Assembly (NCBI GenBank): GCA_963921825.1
Contig: OY997590.1
Location: 47,633,039 to 47,697,038, forward strand
Direction of reading: 5' to 3'
From: Erodium maritimum
Taxonomy: Eukaryota > Streptophyta > Magnoliopsida > Geraniales > Geraniaceae
DNA length: 64,000 nucleotides
Part shown: positions 11,466-23,355 of the stretch, piece by piece
How positions within the stretch are numbered: position 1 is the first letter of the stretch
How the letters are laid out: every line of letters begins with the position of its first letter
Notes under the pieces: generated by a model
What the model was told of the DNA's origin: nothing
Database searches by the model: none
The model's input: only the letters and a program-made list of their open reading frames with translations
Program-made: the position numbers and the translations under genes

Positions 11466-12100
11466 TGTGACGCCCCGATATCCAATAAAAACGACGCCCA
11501 AATTAGAGACCGAACAACCACTCCATTAGTCACACCTATAAGGTATAGCACAACCCTCACACGATCCTCTATGCACTTACTTATAACTTTCCGCAACCAA
11601 ACCAGTATTCGCTACTCGTCCCCTGCGAGAAAAGTAGTAAAGGGGATGAGCGTTCTGCTCACCTCCACGGACACCCGTTCGATTATGGCATACTAGTAAA
11701 GCACTAACGACTTACCAATCTAACCAGGGCAAACCACTACCTCAAAACCTGATACCAAAACGTTGCACTGCTCACGCTATCAATACCTCAATTACTCGCT
11801 CATGTAAGGGAAAACCTCGAATGTGGATCATATTCTCAACTCCGCAAGCCACTATTGCTCACAACCTCAATACCCCAATTACCCGATCACGTAGGGAAAT
11901 CTCAAACGGGGATCATGTTCTCAACTCAGCAAGCCACTAGTGCTCACAACCTCGATACCCCAATTACCCGATCACGTAGAAAACCTCAAATAACTCACTC
12001 ACGTGAAGGAAACCTCAAACCACCCGTTCACGCGAGGGAAACCTCGAATAACCCGTTCACATAGGGGAACACTAGTTCGTATGGCGCCGCAGTGCATCAA
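11466..12100 (-). repeat. Gypsy LTR-like stretch with ~90-bp tandem repeats
   Basis: On the minus strand this holds tandem units built on TGATCGGGTAATTGGGGTAT and GAGGTTGTGAGCA blocks (about 11790-12060). After them comes the block shared by all gypsy LTRs here: a CCGTGGAGGTGAGC palindrome (11645-11662), a pyrimidine tract and CGCAGG. It then runs into GGGGCGTCACA, which resembles both the LTR terminus and the protease DTGASHS coding site. I read it as LTR-derived sequence of another gypsy subtype. Confidence 0.5.
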
Positions 12101-12104
12101 CCCT

Positions 12105-12225
12105 AACCCCTCTCCGTGGTGAGACCCTCACACGGAGGCGCTGTATCATGACCGTATGTTATTGATGAGTCTCGAACCCAAGACCTCACCCTTTTAACAC
12201 CTAGCTTACGACCTCTACAACCAAA
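12105..12225 (-). mobile_element. SINE-like tRNA-derived piece
   Basis: On the minus strand a B-box-like GGGTTCGAGACTC is preceded, at about tRNA spacing, by an A-box-like GTAGAGGTCGTAAGCTAGG. A hairpin (CTCCGTG with CACGGAG) follows. The stretch has no counterpart in the leaders of the other Tekay copies, which suits an insertion. No A-tail or target duplication was identified. It could be chance tRNA similarity. Confidence 0.35.
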
Positions 12226-12229
12226 ACAA

Positions 12230-12975
12230 ACATGAACACAACCACTCAAAACCAACACTCAAACTACACAATCAAAACGGTGGAACAAGACAGGAATCAC
12301 GGATCCGTGACAGACCCCGTCACGGTCCTATTTTCCAAATTCGTTTCAGACTCGATCTTTACCCCTTTTTACCCTAAAATCAACCTTAAGCGTCACACAC
12401 GCTCGATCACCAAAATTATAGACCACACGCTCAACAATTCACAAACAAATTCAAGTCACCCAACCTCAATCACAAGCCCACAAGGCCAACCAACTTCAAA
12501 ACACGCCCACCGGGCCAACCAATTTCAAAACACGCCCACCGGGCCAACCAATTTCAAAACACGCCCACCGTGCCAACAAATTTAAAAACACACCCACATG
12601 GCCAACTAATTTTAAAACTTTTCTCCCTTTCATCATAAAATCTCATTTTTGACATCACGTAGTTACAACCCGGTCCAGGCGTCCCCGAACTAACTTGTAC
12701 CCACTTGATATCAGCACCGTCACGTTCGACTACAGGAGCGCTCCTGAGTCGAGTCGCAACAGCTTAAAAACGTTTCACGCAGCAACACAATCATTATGCC
12801 AGTAACAACAGTACTGCACATACACACAACAACAAACAGGACTCATGTCACTACGTGTCTACACACGGTTTCCGACTTGCGCAACCCACACACGACGGGA
12901 CTTTTAATGACTCAACTCTCCCCACGTAATTGACGTACAGTCCGAGGTGTGAAACCTCGAGCTCTGATACCAAAC
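12230..12975 (-). mobile_element. Tekay 5' leader with primer site
   Basis: The primer site (TTTGGTATCAGAGCTCGAGG on the minus strand, about 12955-12974) follows the LTR. The leader holds the self-complementary hairpin at 12726-12752 and about four tandem units of the TTGGCCCGGTGGGCGTG type (about 12480-12610). Order and spacing match the leader at 33720-34392. Confidence 0.8.
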
Positions 12976-14275
12976 CGTCACACCCCGAATTCGGTATAAC
13001 CGGACCCGGAATGCGAACGATGAAACAGTAAAACAATTTTTAAACATTTTAAAAAGCCACTTAAAATCACCAGTTAAGTTAACCAAAATAATATTTTACA
13101 ACTGAAAGTACGTCCAAAACAAGCGGACAAAAACAACCAAAACGTACGTCGCTAAACTCCCAAAAAGAAACCCGGACTCCCACTCCCAGCTCTTCAAGCT
13201 TCGAGAGTTCCCCTAGTCCGCCTCGCGACCAGTACCTGTAGGAAAAGCAGCTAGGGGTGAGCGTTCGCTCACCACCACGGATACCAGACTGACTACGACA
13301 TACTAGCAGAAAATGCTGGAAACACCAACAACAAACCAAACACCGGGGACTGCTATCCCCAAACTCAAGTAACCCGACTGTCACACGAAAACTGTTACTT
13401 TCCCCAACCAACTCAAATCCGGACGCGTAATGTAGACCCGACACAACGGTTACGACCTCAACCCAAAACGCGAATAATAACCACGCAACACCCAAGATCA
13501 CAAAGGATCGCACACGGCAAACAAGATCACAAAGGATCGCACACGGAAAACAAGATCACAAAGGATCGCACTCTAGCTGCTCAGTGCCGGTTGCTAACCG
13601 GCTGGGCTCGAGCCTGCCCCACGCAACTTTCCCCGACACTCAGTCGGGCCAGGCGGTCGACCTGTTCGCGACATATACCGCAATACTTTTCCGATACATA
13701 GTCGGAAGGGGAGCCGCCCTTCATCGCAAAAGAATGCACAACTTTACCGGTGGTTAGTCAGAAGGCTAGCCAACCCCCACGCGCGCGACCACATGACCCC
13801 TTTTTCGTCAAGCGGACCCCCGACTTCCATGCAATCATAGTCATCACCCAAGGTTCAACAAATAGTGACAACAAAGGTTTAACACCCCACAAGCACACAT
13901 GGACACCCACGACACACGAAACAGTATCACACGGGTTCAACACCCCAAAGGCACACCTGACCACCGACATCACAAATAGTAAAAACACGGGTCCAACACC
14001 CCAAAGGCACACCTGGCCACCCACGACACACAAAAAAGTAAAAACACGGGTCGAACACCCCAAAGGCACACCTGGCCATCCACATCACACAAAACAGTAA
14101 AAACACGGGTCCAACACCCCCAAGGCACACCTGGCCACCCACGATACAAAAACAGTAAAATACGGGTTCAACTCCCCACGGGCACTCATGGCTACCCACA
14201 AACACAAACAGTAAAATACGGGTTCAACTCCCCACGGGCACTCATGCCACCCACAAACACAAACAATTCAATCAA
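12976..14275 (-). repeat. Gypsy (Tekay-like) LTR, minus strand
   Basis: The LTR lies directly upstream of the primer site on the minus strand and ends GGGGTGTGACG, close to the usual GGGGCGTGACA. It contains the LTR palindrome GTGAGCGTTCGCTCAC at 13257-13272, GATCACAAAGGATCGCACAC repeats at 13495-13570, and six to seven ~60-bp tandem units at about 13850-14270 (CACGGGTCCAACACC and GGCACACCTGGCCACCCACG blocks). Its far end is replaced by copia RNase H sequence. Confidence 0.75.
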
Positions 14276-14616
14276 CCTCCGGGCCGCTAAGGAGGCTATG
14301 TGGATTTGGAAATTCATGGCAGGGTTGGGTGTAATTAAAAACCCATCCAGCCCGGTGAATCCATCTTGCGACAACACAAGGGCCATTGCGCAAGCTAAAA
14401 GCCTAGATCGTATAACAAATCCAAACATGTACTACGGCGTATCCACCTCATCAGATAAATACTGATCTGAGGTGAAGTGAAGATAACCTATATTGCAACA
14501 GATGATAACATAGCCAACCCTTTGACTAAGGCAGTGTCGCTGCCTGAACATGTTAGACATGTAAAGTCGATGGGGACATATTGGAGTTTAGATTGGAAGT
14601 AGGGCAAGTGGGAGAT
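14276..14616 (+). pseudogene. Copia RNase H tail and polypurine tract
   Basis: Reads AAKEAMWIWKFMAGLGVIKN and matches the pol end of the copia element at 24469-24996. It finishes with the polypurine tract AGGGCAAGTGGGAGAT directly before the LTR at 14617. It is therefore the last piece of an upstream copia copy that shares its 3' LTR with the next copy. Nothing else of that copy remains. Confidence 0.8.
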
Positions 14617-16303
14617 TGTTAGTCTTAGTGCCCGTAGTTCAATCCTAAATGTCCAAATGTATAAATCATCGTTAGCAATAAAATTAAAGCGGCTTTATAT
14701 TACTTATGTGTTGGAGTAATATATCGATGCGTGCTCTGATCTATGCCCACCATGCGAATAGAACCATAGATCGAGATAGATCACACTCGATGGGTCCCTA
14801 GTCAACAAAGCTTCACTAGAAGCGACTAGTATGAAAGATGGCTCTTTATGGCTTATGTTCTGTTAGTCATTGGAATGGGATTCCGGAGTCTGATCATAGA
14901 TATCATGTGGGACATGATATTGGACGACCCGCCCTGAATATGTGCCATAGATTAAGTCATGAACATATTCAGTGTCGTAGCTTGTCATGTATCCTTAGAC
15001 CAAGGAGTCTTTGTGATCGCTATGTAGTCAACAACTGAGTTTGACCTGAGCCTAACGTTGTCCGTAACAGGGCTTCCATAACGGCCAGGATTGGCTTGGG
15101 GACGGGCTACATGAGTGACACGAAAGGAGGCTAAGGGATTTATCCCTCAAACTGAGGTATGGGAAAGATATCGGTTCTCGGCCGCTTGATCGAGAGTGAC
15201 TGAAAGAATAGCATGGCCATGCACATGATACTGGGTATCATATCTTCAGTCATCTCACATATCAAGGAACGGTGATTGAGAATAATAAGTATGACGGCTC
15301 TATGCCTTATCTCAATCAGGATATCGGAGATAAAAGGATAATGACAGGGATGACGGAAAGGTTAGAATCGACAGGGTCGATTCGTTATGCAGTGTCAGGC
15401 AATACTAAAGTCTCGTTAGTTGCCACTTAAATAGGATCAAGTAAAATGAGATTTTACGTTGATCTATTGACATGCATAAACCTAAGGGTCACACCGGAGG
15501 ATGAAACTCATTGACACATTTATGGAGAATTGCCAAAAGGGAGTTGTCTCGGGACATGACCAAAACTGCGTTTTGGGTCATGTGCTCGTACGTGAATAGG
15601 ACTTTACGGATCGAGACAAGGCTTGGAGTCTTGGGATTGATCGCGTCGGATAATGTTGGACATTTCCGGTATGGAAGGCTTGGAGGCGATGAGCGAATCA
15701 CGGGACCTCGTTAGAAATGGCCACGGGCCATGTTCCAAGAGGCCCATGAAAGGCCCATGCAACCAAGGCCCATGGAACTAATTAATCAAGTCTTTATTAA
15801 TTAGTACTAAGTAAGCAACAAAAGGATTAAGGTGTTGGTGATTCACCACCTAACCCAATCTTGTCTTGCCATACTATGTCCTATTTACACCTTACTTGAC
15901 ACCATACTTGTCCCATGCCTTTAGTTGGACAAGTATGGGTTTTGTTATGTTTAAGTCATCTTTTTTCAACATAACATACACAAGACAAGAATAGGAAACA
16001 CAACTTCTCTCTCCCTTCCCTTGCAATTTCGGGTTTGGCAAGCTCCCACCTCCATTTTTGTGTTCTTGAGTCCTCAAAGAGAAGAACTACGTGGCTTTGA
16101 TTCCCATGTGGATACGTAGGCGTCTTGGAGACTCAAGCCAATCATTCGTTACCCGGTGTTCTTGTTTTGGTAAGAACTAGTGCTGAATTTTTCTCTTGTG
16201 AATCCATTCTTTGTTAGTTGTTTCATGGTTTAATCGTCTCTTGGTTTTCATTGATTTTCCGCTGCGAGTTGGTTCATCTCCAACCCTACCTCGAGACCCA
16301 ACA
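14617..16303 (+). repeat. Full copia LTR (subtype A), shared by two copies
   Basis: A 1,687-bp LTR beginning TGTTAGTCTTAGTGCCCG and ending GAGACCCAACA. A polypurine tract precedes it and a primer-binding site follows it, so it serves both as 3' LTR of the copy on its left and 5' LTR of the copy on its right. It is about the same length as the subtype B LTR at 24997-26651, and most similar to it in its first kilobase. Confidence 0.9.
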
Positions 16304-18344
16304 ATGGTATCAGAGCCGTGCTACCTCCGGGATTCACAAGACGGTGTTCAAAGTTTCGGTTTTGCTTGAAAGTTTCATTTTTGGCATGTTGTTTTGCTAA
16401 ATTGATTGATAACATGTTTTAAATTATTGTTTATGGATTTAATGCATTTAAAATGAATTTTTAAAATTATTTCAAATCTTGAAATTTTGAAAAAAGTTTG
16501 ATTTTTCGGGTCTCGGGAGCGGGACTCTCGGGGAGCCGAAACCGAGACCGAACGGTGCTCCGTTGGACGGAGCTAGGCCAAGCATGACCATTGGATGGTT
16601 GATATGCCAAGGCTAAACCGTTTTGTTAGTTATGACGAGTTTGGAACCGTCATGACGAACTCGATGATCAAATGTTCAAAAGTTTCATTTTTGAACGGTT
16701 TCGATAAACCGAGCATCAAAAATTTTCGAAACTTGGCTATTAATTAAATCCGGAAAATCACATGATGTTTGATAACATGCTTGTTTGATAACACGATGTG
16801 TGATGTGATGTTGGCATGGTGTACATAATAGCCCCGAGCTCGATTTAAGTATTTATCGCTTTTCACGGCCTGCGAGCCGTTAGAGTTAACGTGTAATTAT
16901 TCTTTCAAGGTGTGGTCGTCGAACCACTTGTTTGTAATATTTATTTATTCCCGACCTGCGAGTCGTGTATTAAATTGTAATATTTTACTCAAGATGAAGA
17001 AAGGGCGAAAAGGTCATTTGGTGGCTTTTCGGGTGTTGGCATCGGCTTGGAGTCGGTGGAGCTCAAGAAGCTAGTGGGAGTTAGTTTAGGGGGCTATTAT
17101 GTGCATATTTATCGCTTTATGCTTGGTTTAGTTTATGCATGATTAATTCTATGTGTTTTAGAATTGCATGCTTAACTTTATTTACCGAGCATATCACCTC
17201 ACATGCAAAGATAAAATTGGAATTTTAATCCTTGTGTATGAGCCCTTAGAATCGTCATTACATTGGATGTAGTTGACGGGTTCGAAGGAAGAATTACATT
17301 GGATGTAATTTGAGGCATCATTGCATTTGGAATGTAGTTGATGTGCTCATCGCATCTAGGATGTGTCAAAGTTTAAAACACAACCGGACAAGTAAAAACG
17401 GGTCATGTCCGATACCTCCCAATTATCAGCACCTTACTACCTCCCCGTCCTATGGGTGTCGTGCGCATTAGTGGAGCATCCATGGGAAAGCGGGGTAGTA
17501 GGTTTGGACGACATATGTGGGTGTCGTGCGCATTAGCGGAGCACCTACATAGTGACGGGCCATAGTTGAAAATTGGTGGACCCGACTACGATTCTCAGCC
17601 TGAGGTTGAGCTAGGGTAACAGATAGGGTAAGTCGTGTACATAAGTACATACCCTAGCCAGGAGTCACATTGGATGTGATTGGATGGAGTCCTACCTACA
17701 TAGCTCGATTAAGTGGTGAGCATTAGTTCAGCTTAATCGAGTGAATCAAGGATCTTGGTTTCAGATTCTAAAGGTTTAGAATCGATTGTTGGTGTTTAAG
17801 CTTGATCTTCATAAAATTTATTCAGTTTACTGATTGAATTTTATCTGTTGTAGATCAAATGGCAAATTCAGCGAACATTAATAGTTTGTCATTAAAAACC
17901 ATTCTTGACAGGGTCAAGCTAAATGGGACAAACTATTTGGACTGGTACAGAATTTTGAGGATAGTCCTCAAGTCTGAACGCAAAGAATATGTCCTTGACA
18001 AGGCTGTCTCTAAGACCATATCAGAGTTACATGAAGTGTCATTAATTGCTGAGAAGAATATATCAGGGATCTGGGATCCAAGGATATTCTGATGGTCAAC
18101 AAGGGAATTGGAAGTGGCAAGGGCGGGGCCCATGCGCACTTGGTAGGAAAGATGAGACACCTGAGAATGTCTGCTTCTACTGCCAACAACCTGGTCATTG
18201 GAACCGGGATTACAGGAAGTTCACGGCTAATCTGAAGAAGGGCAGTGGGACTGCGCCTTCATCAAATACCGTGGATGATCTGAAGAAGGGCAGTAGGACT
18301 GCGCCTTCATCAGGAAACCTGGATGATCTAAGGAAGGGCGGTGG
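16304..18344 (+). mobile_element. Copia copy A internal region (incomplete)
   Basis: It begins with ATGGTATCAGAGCCGTGCTA (primer site for tRNA-Met). A leader of about 1.5 kb follows and matches 19405-20955 of copy B. Then come gag remnants (17859-18381) with the start NSLSLKTILDRVKLNGTNYL and a CCHC knuckle (CFYCQQPGHWNRD). Pol is absent. The copy is fossil and much shortened. It is followed by an LTR fragment at 18345-18881. Confidence 0.8.
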
Positions 18345-18881
18345 GCCCATGGAACTAATTAATCAAGTCTTGATTAATTAGTACTAAGTAAGCAAGACAA
18401 GGATTAAGGTGTTGGTGATTCACCACCTAACCCAATCTTGTCTTGCCATACTTTGTCCTATTTACACCTTACTTGACACCATACTTGTCCCATGCCTTTA
18501 GTTGGACAAGTATGGGTTTTGTTATGTTTAAGTTATCTTTTTTCAACATAACAAAGACAAGACACGATTAGGAAACACATTTTCTCTCACTCTTCCATGG
18601 CCATTTCGGGTTTGGCTAGTTTCCTCCTCCATTTTTGTGTTCTTGAGTCCTCAAAGAGAAGAACTACGTGGCTTTGATTCCCATGTGGATACGTAGGCGT
18701 CTTGGAGACTCAAGCCAATCATTCGTTAACCGGTGTTCTTGTTTTGGTAAGAGATAGTGCTGAATTTTTCTCTTGTGAATCCATTCTTTGTTAGTTGTTT
18801 CATGGTTTTAATCGTCTCTTGGTTTTTATTGATTTTCTGCTGCGAGTTGGTTCATCTCCAACCCTACCTCGACACCCAACA
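18345..18881 (+). repeat. Copia LTR fragment (subtype A, 3' part)
   Basis: The last ~540 bp of the subtype A LTR, from the GGCCCATGGAACTAATTAAT block to ACACCCAACA. It directly touches the subtype B LTR fragment that starts at 18882, so two LTR subtypes meet end to end. Confidence 0.8.
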
Positions 18882-19404
18882 CATGGAACTAATTAATCAA
18901 GTCCTGATTAATTAGTACTAAGTAAGCAAGACAAGGATTAAGGTGTTGGTGATTCACCACCTAACCCATCTTGTCTTGACATACTTAGCACCATACTTGT
19001 CTTACTTCACACCATGCTTCACACCTTACTTGTCCTTGATGGTTTTTGATGGTTTAAGTCATCTTTTTCCTACAACAAATCACAAGACAAGAATAGAAAC
19101 ACAACTTCTCTCCCTCTCACACTACAATTTTTGAGTTTGGCACATTTCCTCCCTCTTGTTGTGTTCTTGAGTCATCTAAAGAAGAACTATGTGGCTTTGA
19201 TTCCAATTGGATACGTAGGCGTCTTGGAGACTCAAGCCGATCATCGTTTCTTTGGTGTTCTCTTCCTTTTCTTGAACTAGTTGGTAAGGAAACATCCATA
19301 TTGTTTATTCTCTTGTGTTTCTAATATTTGGTAGTGTTCTATGACATGGTATAGAGTTATTTCCGCTGCAAGTATGTGTTAATACCCTCCATCGAGACCA
19401 AACA
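18882..19404 (+). repeat. 5' LTR of copia B (3' part only)
   Basis: About 523 bp matching 26138-26651, with the subtype B end (TACCCTCCATCGAGACC...ACA). The primer site GTGGTATCAGAATCGTGCTA starts at 19405. Confidence 0.85.
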
Positions 19405-20955
19405 GTGGTATCAGAATCGTGCTACCTTCGGGATTCACAAGAGAACTTTCTGTTTTGCTTGCTAGTTTCGGTTTTGCATGTTAATTTGCTAAATTGTTTG
19501 ATAACATGTTTTAAATTCTTGTTTATGGGTTTAATGCATGAAAAATGAGTTTTTGAAAAGTTTATCAAATCTGGAATTTTTGAAATTTTTTTTGATTTTT
19601 CGTGTCTCGGGAGAGCGGGACTCTCGGGGAGCCGAAACCGGGACCGAACGGGGTTCCGTTGGACGGAGCTAGGCCAAGCATGACCATTGGATGGTCAATA
19701 TGCCGAGCTAAACCGTTTTTTTAGTCATGACGATTTTGGAACCGTCTTGACGAACTCAAAAATCAAATGTTCAAAAGTTTCAATTTTGAACGGTTTCGAT
19801 AAACCGAGTATCAAAAAATTTTGAAACTTGGCAATTAATTAAAACCGGAAAATCACATGATGTTTGATAACATGCTTGTTTGATAACACGATGTGTGATG
19901 TGATGTTGGCATGGTGTACATAATAGCCCCGAGTTCGATTTAATTATTTATCGCTTTTCACGGCCTACGAGCCGTTAGAGTTAGCGTGTAATTATTTTTT
20001 CGAGGTGTGCTCGTCGTACCACTTATTTGTAATATTTATTAATTCCCGACCTGCGAGTCGTGTATTAAATTGTAATATTTTACTCAAGACGAAGAAAGGG
20101 CGAAAAGGTAATTTGGTGGCTTTTGGGTTTTGACATCGGCTTGGAGTCGGTGGAGCTCAAGAAGTTAGTGGGAGTTAGTTTAGTGGGCTATTATGTACAT
20201 ATTTAACACTTTATGATTGGTTTAGTTTTTTGCATGATTAATTCTGTGTTTTAGAATTGCATGCTTAACTTTATTTACCGAGCATATCACCTCACATGCA
20301 AAGATAAAATTGGAATTTTAATCCTTGTGTGTGAGCCCTTAGAATCGTCATTACATTGGATGTAGTTGACGGGTTCGAAGGAAGAATTACATTGGATGTC
20401 ATTGGAGGCATCATTACATTTGGAATGTAGTTGATGTGCTCATCGCATTTAGGATGTGCCAAAAGTTTAAAACACAACCGGACAAGTAAAAACGGGTCAT
20501 GTCCGATACCTCCCAATTATCAACACCTTACTACCTCCCCGTCCAATGGGTGTCGTGCGCATTAGTGGAGCATCCATGGGAAAGCGGGGTAGTAGGTTTG
20601 GACGACATGTGTAGGTGTCGTGCGCATTAGCGGAGCACCCACATAGTGACGGGCCATAGTTGAAAATTGGTGGACCCGACTACGATTCTCAGCCTGAGGT
20701 TGAGCTAGAGTATCAGATAGGGTAAGCCGTGTACATGAGTACATACCCTAGCCAAGAGTCACATTGGATGTGATTGGATGGAGTCCTACCTACATAGCTC
20801 GATTAAGTGGTGAGCATTAGTTCAGCTTAATCGAGTGAATCAAGGATCTTGGTTTTAGATTCTAAAGGTTTAGAATCAATTGGTTGGTGTTTGAACTTGA
20901 TCTTCATAAAATTTATTCAGTTTACTGATTATATTTTGTTTGTCGTGTAGATCAA

Positions 20956-21801
20956 ATGGCAAGTACTTCAGCGAACAATAGTAGTTTGTCACTAAAAACC
21001 ATTCTTGATAGGATCAAGCTAAGTGGGACAAACTACTTGGACTGGGACAGAAACTTGAGGATAGTCCTCAAATTCGAGCGCAAAGAATATGTCCTAGACC
21101 AGGCTATCCCTGAGGAGCCAGCTAATAATGCCATTAGGGCCGTTAAGGATGCATACCAAAAGCACCTTAGCGATTCTATAGATGTGGCATGTATTATGTT
21201 GGGCTGCATGGAGTCTGATCTCCAAGACCGGTTCATGGAGTACTCTGATGACCCCTATACTATGATGGGGATCATAAAGGGTATGTTCAAGGAAAGGGCA
21301 CGTATCGTGAGATACAATGTCCTTAATGAACTTGTCTCCTGCAAAATGTCAGCAGGACTCTCCGTGGGTCCTCATGTCCTAAAGATGAAGGGGCATCTCG
21401 AACATCTCAATCGACTGGGTCTAAAGATAGAGAACGAGATGGCAGCGGATGTGGTTCTACGTTCCCTTCCTCGTTCATATGCTACGTTCGTCATGAACTA
21501 TCATATGCATGATATGGACAAGACCATTTCAGAGTTGCATGGAATGTTGGTAACTGCTGAAAAGAACGTCAAGGATCGGGGATCCAAGGATGTTCTGATG
21601 GTCAGACAGGGAAACAGTTTCAAGAATAAGGGAACTGTTAGTGGTAAGGGCAAGGCCCCCATGCACTTGGCAGGAAAGATGAGGCATCTGAAGCGTCCTA
21701 ACCCTCCTAGGACCGGAAAGTCCTCAAGGAAGGGGAAGGAGGTCGAGAATGTCTGCTTCTACTGTCAACAGCCTGGTCACTGGAAGAAAGATTGCAGGTA
21801 G
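20956..21801 (+). CDS. gag: Copia B gag (capsid, UBN2 type)
   Basis: A 281-residue open frame from an ATG at 20956. It opens with a UBN2-type gag start (ILDRIKLSGTNYLDWDRNLR, residues ~17-36), has the helical capsid region around CIMLGCMESDLQDRF and LRSLPRSYATFVMNYHMHD, a basic linker, and ends in a CCHC zinc knuckle (CFYCQQPGHWKKDC, residues ~267-280). It would form the particle that packages element RNA in the cytoplasm. It lies about 1.55 kb after the primer site, as in copy A. It is part of a fossil element. Confidence 0.9.
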   Translation: MASTSANNSSLSLKTILDRIKLSGTNYLDWDRNLRIVLKFERKEYVLDQAIPEEPANNAIRAVKDAYQKHLSDSIDVACIMLGCMESDLQDRFMEYSDDPYTMMGIIKGMFKERARIVRYNVLNELVSCKMSAGLSVGPHVLKMKGHLEHLNRLGLKIENEMAADVVLRSLPRSYATFVMNYHMHDMDKTISELHGMLVTAEKNVKDRGSKDVLMVRQGNSFKNKGTVSGKGKAPMHLAGKMRHLKRPNPPRTGKSSRKGKEVENVCFYCQQPGHWKKDCR

Positions 21802-21897
21802 TTTCTGGATGATCTGAAGAAGGGCGGTGGGACTGCGCCTTCATCAGGTATTTTCTTTATAGAGCTAAAACTCACTACTTCCAAAGATTCATGGGTA

Positions 21898-23346
21898 TTG
21901 GATACCGGGGCTGAATCTCACATTTGTACTAATGTGCAGTGGTTGGAAGGTAGGAGAAGCTTGAAGAAGGACGAGGTGGACCTCAGAGTGGGCAACAAGA
22001 CTAGAGTTGTGGCGACTGCTGTAGGATCCATAAGTCTTCTTTTGCCAAGTGGGCTAGTTTTTGTTTTGAACAATGTATATTGTGTACCTACTTTCAGTAG
22101 GAATATTGTATCTATTTCTTTGTTGGACAAGGAAGGATACAATTTTGATGTTCGAAATGGGATTTTCAATATTTTATGCAATGATATATTTTATGCTAGC
22201 GCCAAAATGGTTGGAGGATTGTACATATTGGATATGGATAACAATGCCTCAAGCTCCATATATAATGTAAATACCAAGAGGTCTAAGTCCAATGATTTAG
22301 ACCAAACTCTATTATGGCACTGTCGTTTAGGCCACATAAACGAGAAACGCATATCAACACTTCACAAGTGTGGACTTCTTAGTCCATTCGAATTTCATTC
22401 GATTGATAGATGCGAATCTTGTTTGATGGGAAAACTGACTAAAGCGCCCTTCATCGGTCGCGGTGAAAGGGCGGGTGACTTATTGGGGCTAATACACTCG
22501 GATGTGTGTGGACCAATGAGCACACTTGCCAGGAGGGGTTTTAGCTACTTTATCACATTTACTGACGACTTCAGTAGATATGGTTATGTCTATTTGATGA
22601 GACATAAGTCTGAAGCTTTTGATAAATTCAAAGAGTTTAAGACTGAAGTAGAAAACCAGCTCGGGAAAAGTATTAAAGCACTTCGATCAGATCGAGGTGG
22701 AGAATACTTGACCACATAGTTTTTAGATCATCTAGCAGAAAGTGGGATCCTTTCGGAATGGACTCCTCCCGGAACACCACAATTGAATGGTGTGTCCGAA
22801 CGGAGAAATCGGACTTTATTGGATATGGTCCGGTCCATGATTAGTGGGACTGATCTCCCAATCTCTTTCTGGGGTTATGCTCTGGAGACGGCCGCATTCA
22901 TTTTGAATCGGGCTCCGACGAAGGCTGTGGAAGGGACACCATTTGAGAAATGGCACGGGAGAAAGCCCGTTTTGTCCTTCCTAAAGATTTGGGGTTGCGA
23001 GGCTTATGTGAAACGTTTAGTTCCGACTAAGCTCGAACCAAGATTTGATAAATGCACCTTCGTTGGGTATCCCAAAGAAACAATGGGGTACTACTTCTAC
23101 AAACCCAGCGAGAACACGTTGTTCGTCGCTCGGGGTGGGGTCTTTATGGAAAGAGAGTTTATTTCCAAAGACGTCAGTGGGAGGGCTGAACATCTAGAAG
23201 AAATTCAGGGTGGTACAGATCCAACTGATCCACTGGACAACCCTGTAGAAGAGCCTGAGATGGTCGTAGAGCAAGGACCAGTTCCTGCAACAATTCTAGA
23301 AGGTCCAAGGCGATCTGAAAGGGTTAGTCGTCCACCTCCGAGATAA
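21898..23346 (+). pseudogene. pol: Copia B protease and integrase region
   Basis: The protease begins at the DTGAESHICTN motif (from 21901). The pre-integrase zinc region follows (LLWHCRLGHINEKRI, then CESCLMGKLTKAPF, about 22310-22450). The integrase core comes next, with HSDVCGP, TFTDDFSRYGYVYLM, KALRSDRGGEY and NGVSERRNRTLLDMVRSMIS. Its end carries the WGYALETAAFILNRAPTKAV block and a C-terminal domain up to about 23346. The catalytic D, D and E regions can be recognised. Integrase precedes RT, which defines the copia order. Confidence 0.85.
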
Positions 23347-23355
23347 GGTTACTTT

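Larger units (their letters stand above)
10310..14275 (-). mobile_element. Tekay/Del-like gypsy mosaic
   Basis: A minus-strand Ty3/gypsy chromovirus fossil assembled from several parts. In element order: an LTR (14275-12976), primer site, leader (12975 to about 12230), a tRNA-like insertion, LTR-type sequence (about 12100-11466), a protease region (about 11480-11060) and RT (11060-10310), ending just after the active-site motif. Gag, RNase H, integrase and a far LTR are absent. It is broken, with perhaps four or more interruptions, and clearly older than the array at 27368-43423. Confidence 0.8.

Noticed and set aside
13750-14205. 116-codon plus frame and minus frames rich in G, V and C over 13750-14205
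   Set aside because: Translations of the ~60-bp LTR tandem repeats; no protein domain.
13850-14270. CRISPR-like array
   Set aside because: The units are contiguous tandem repeats without unique spacers, and they lie in a plant LTR.
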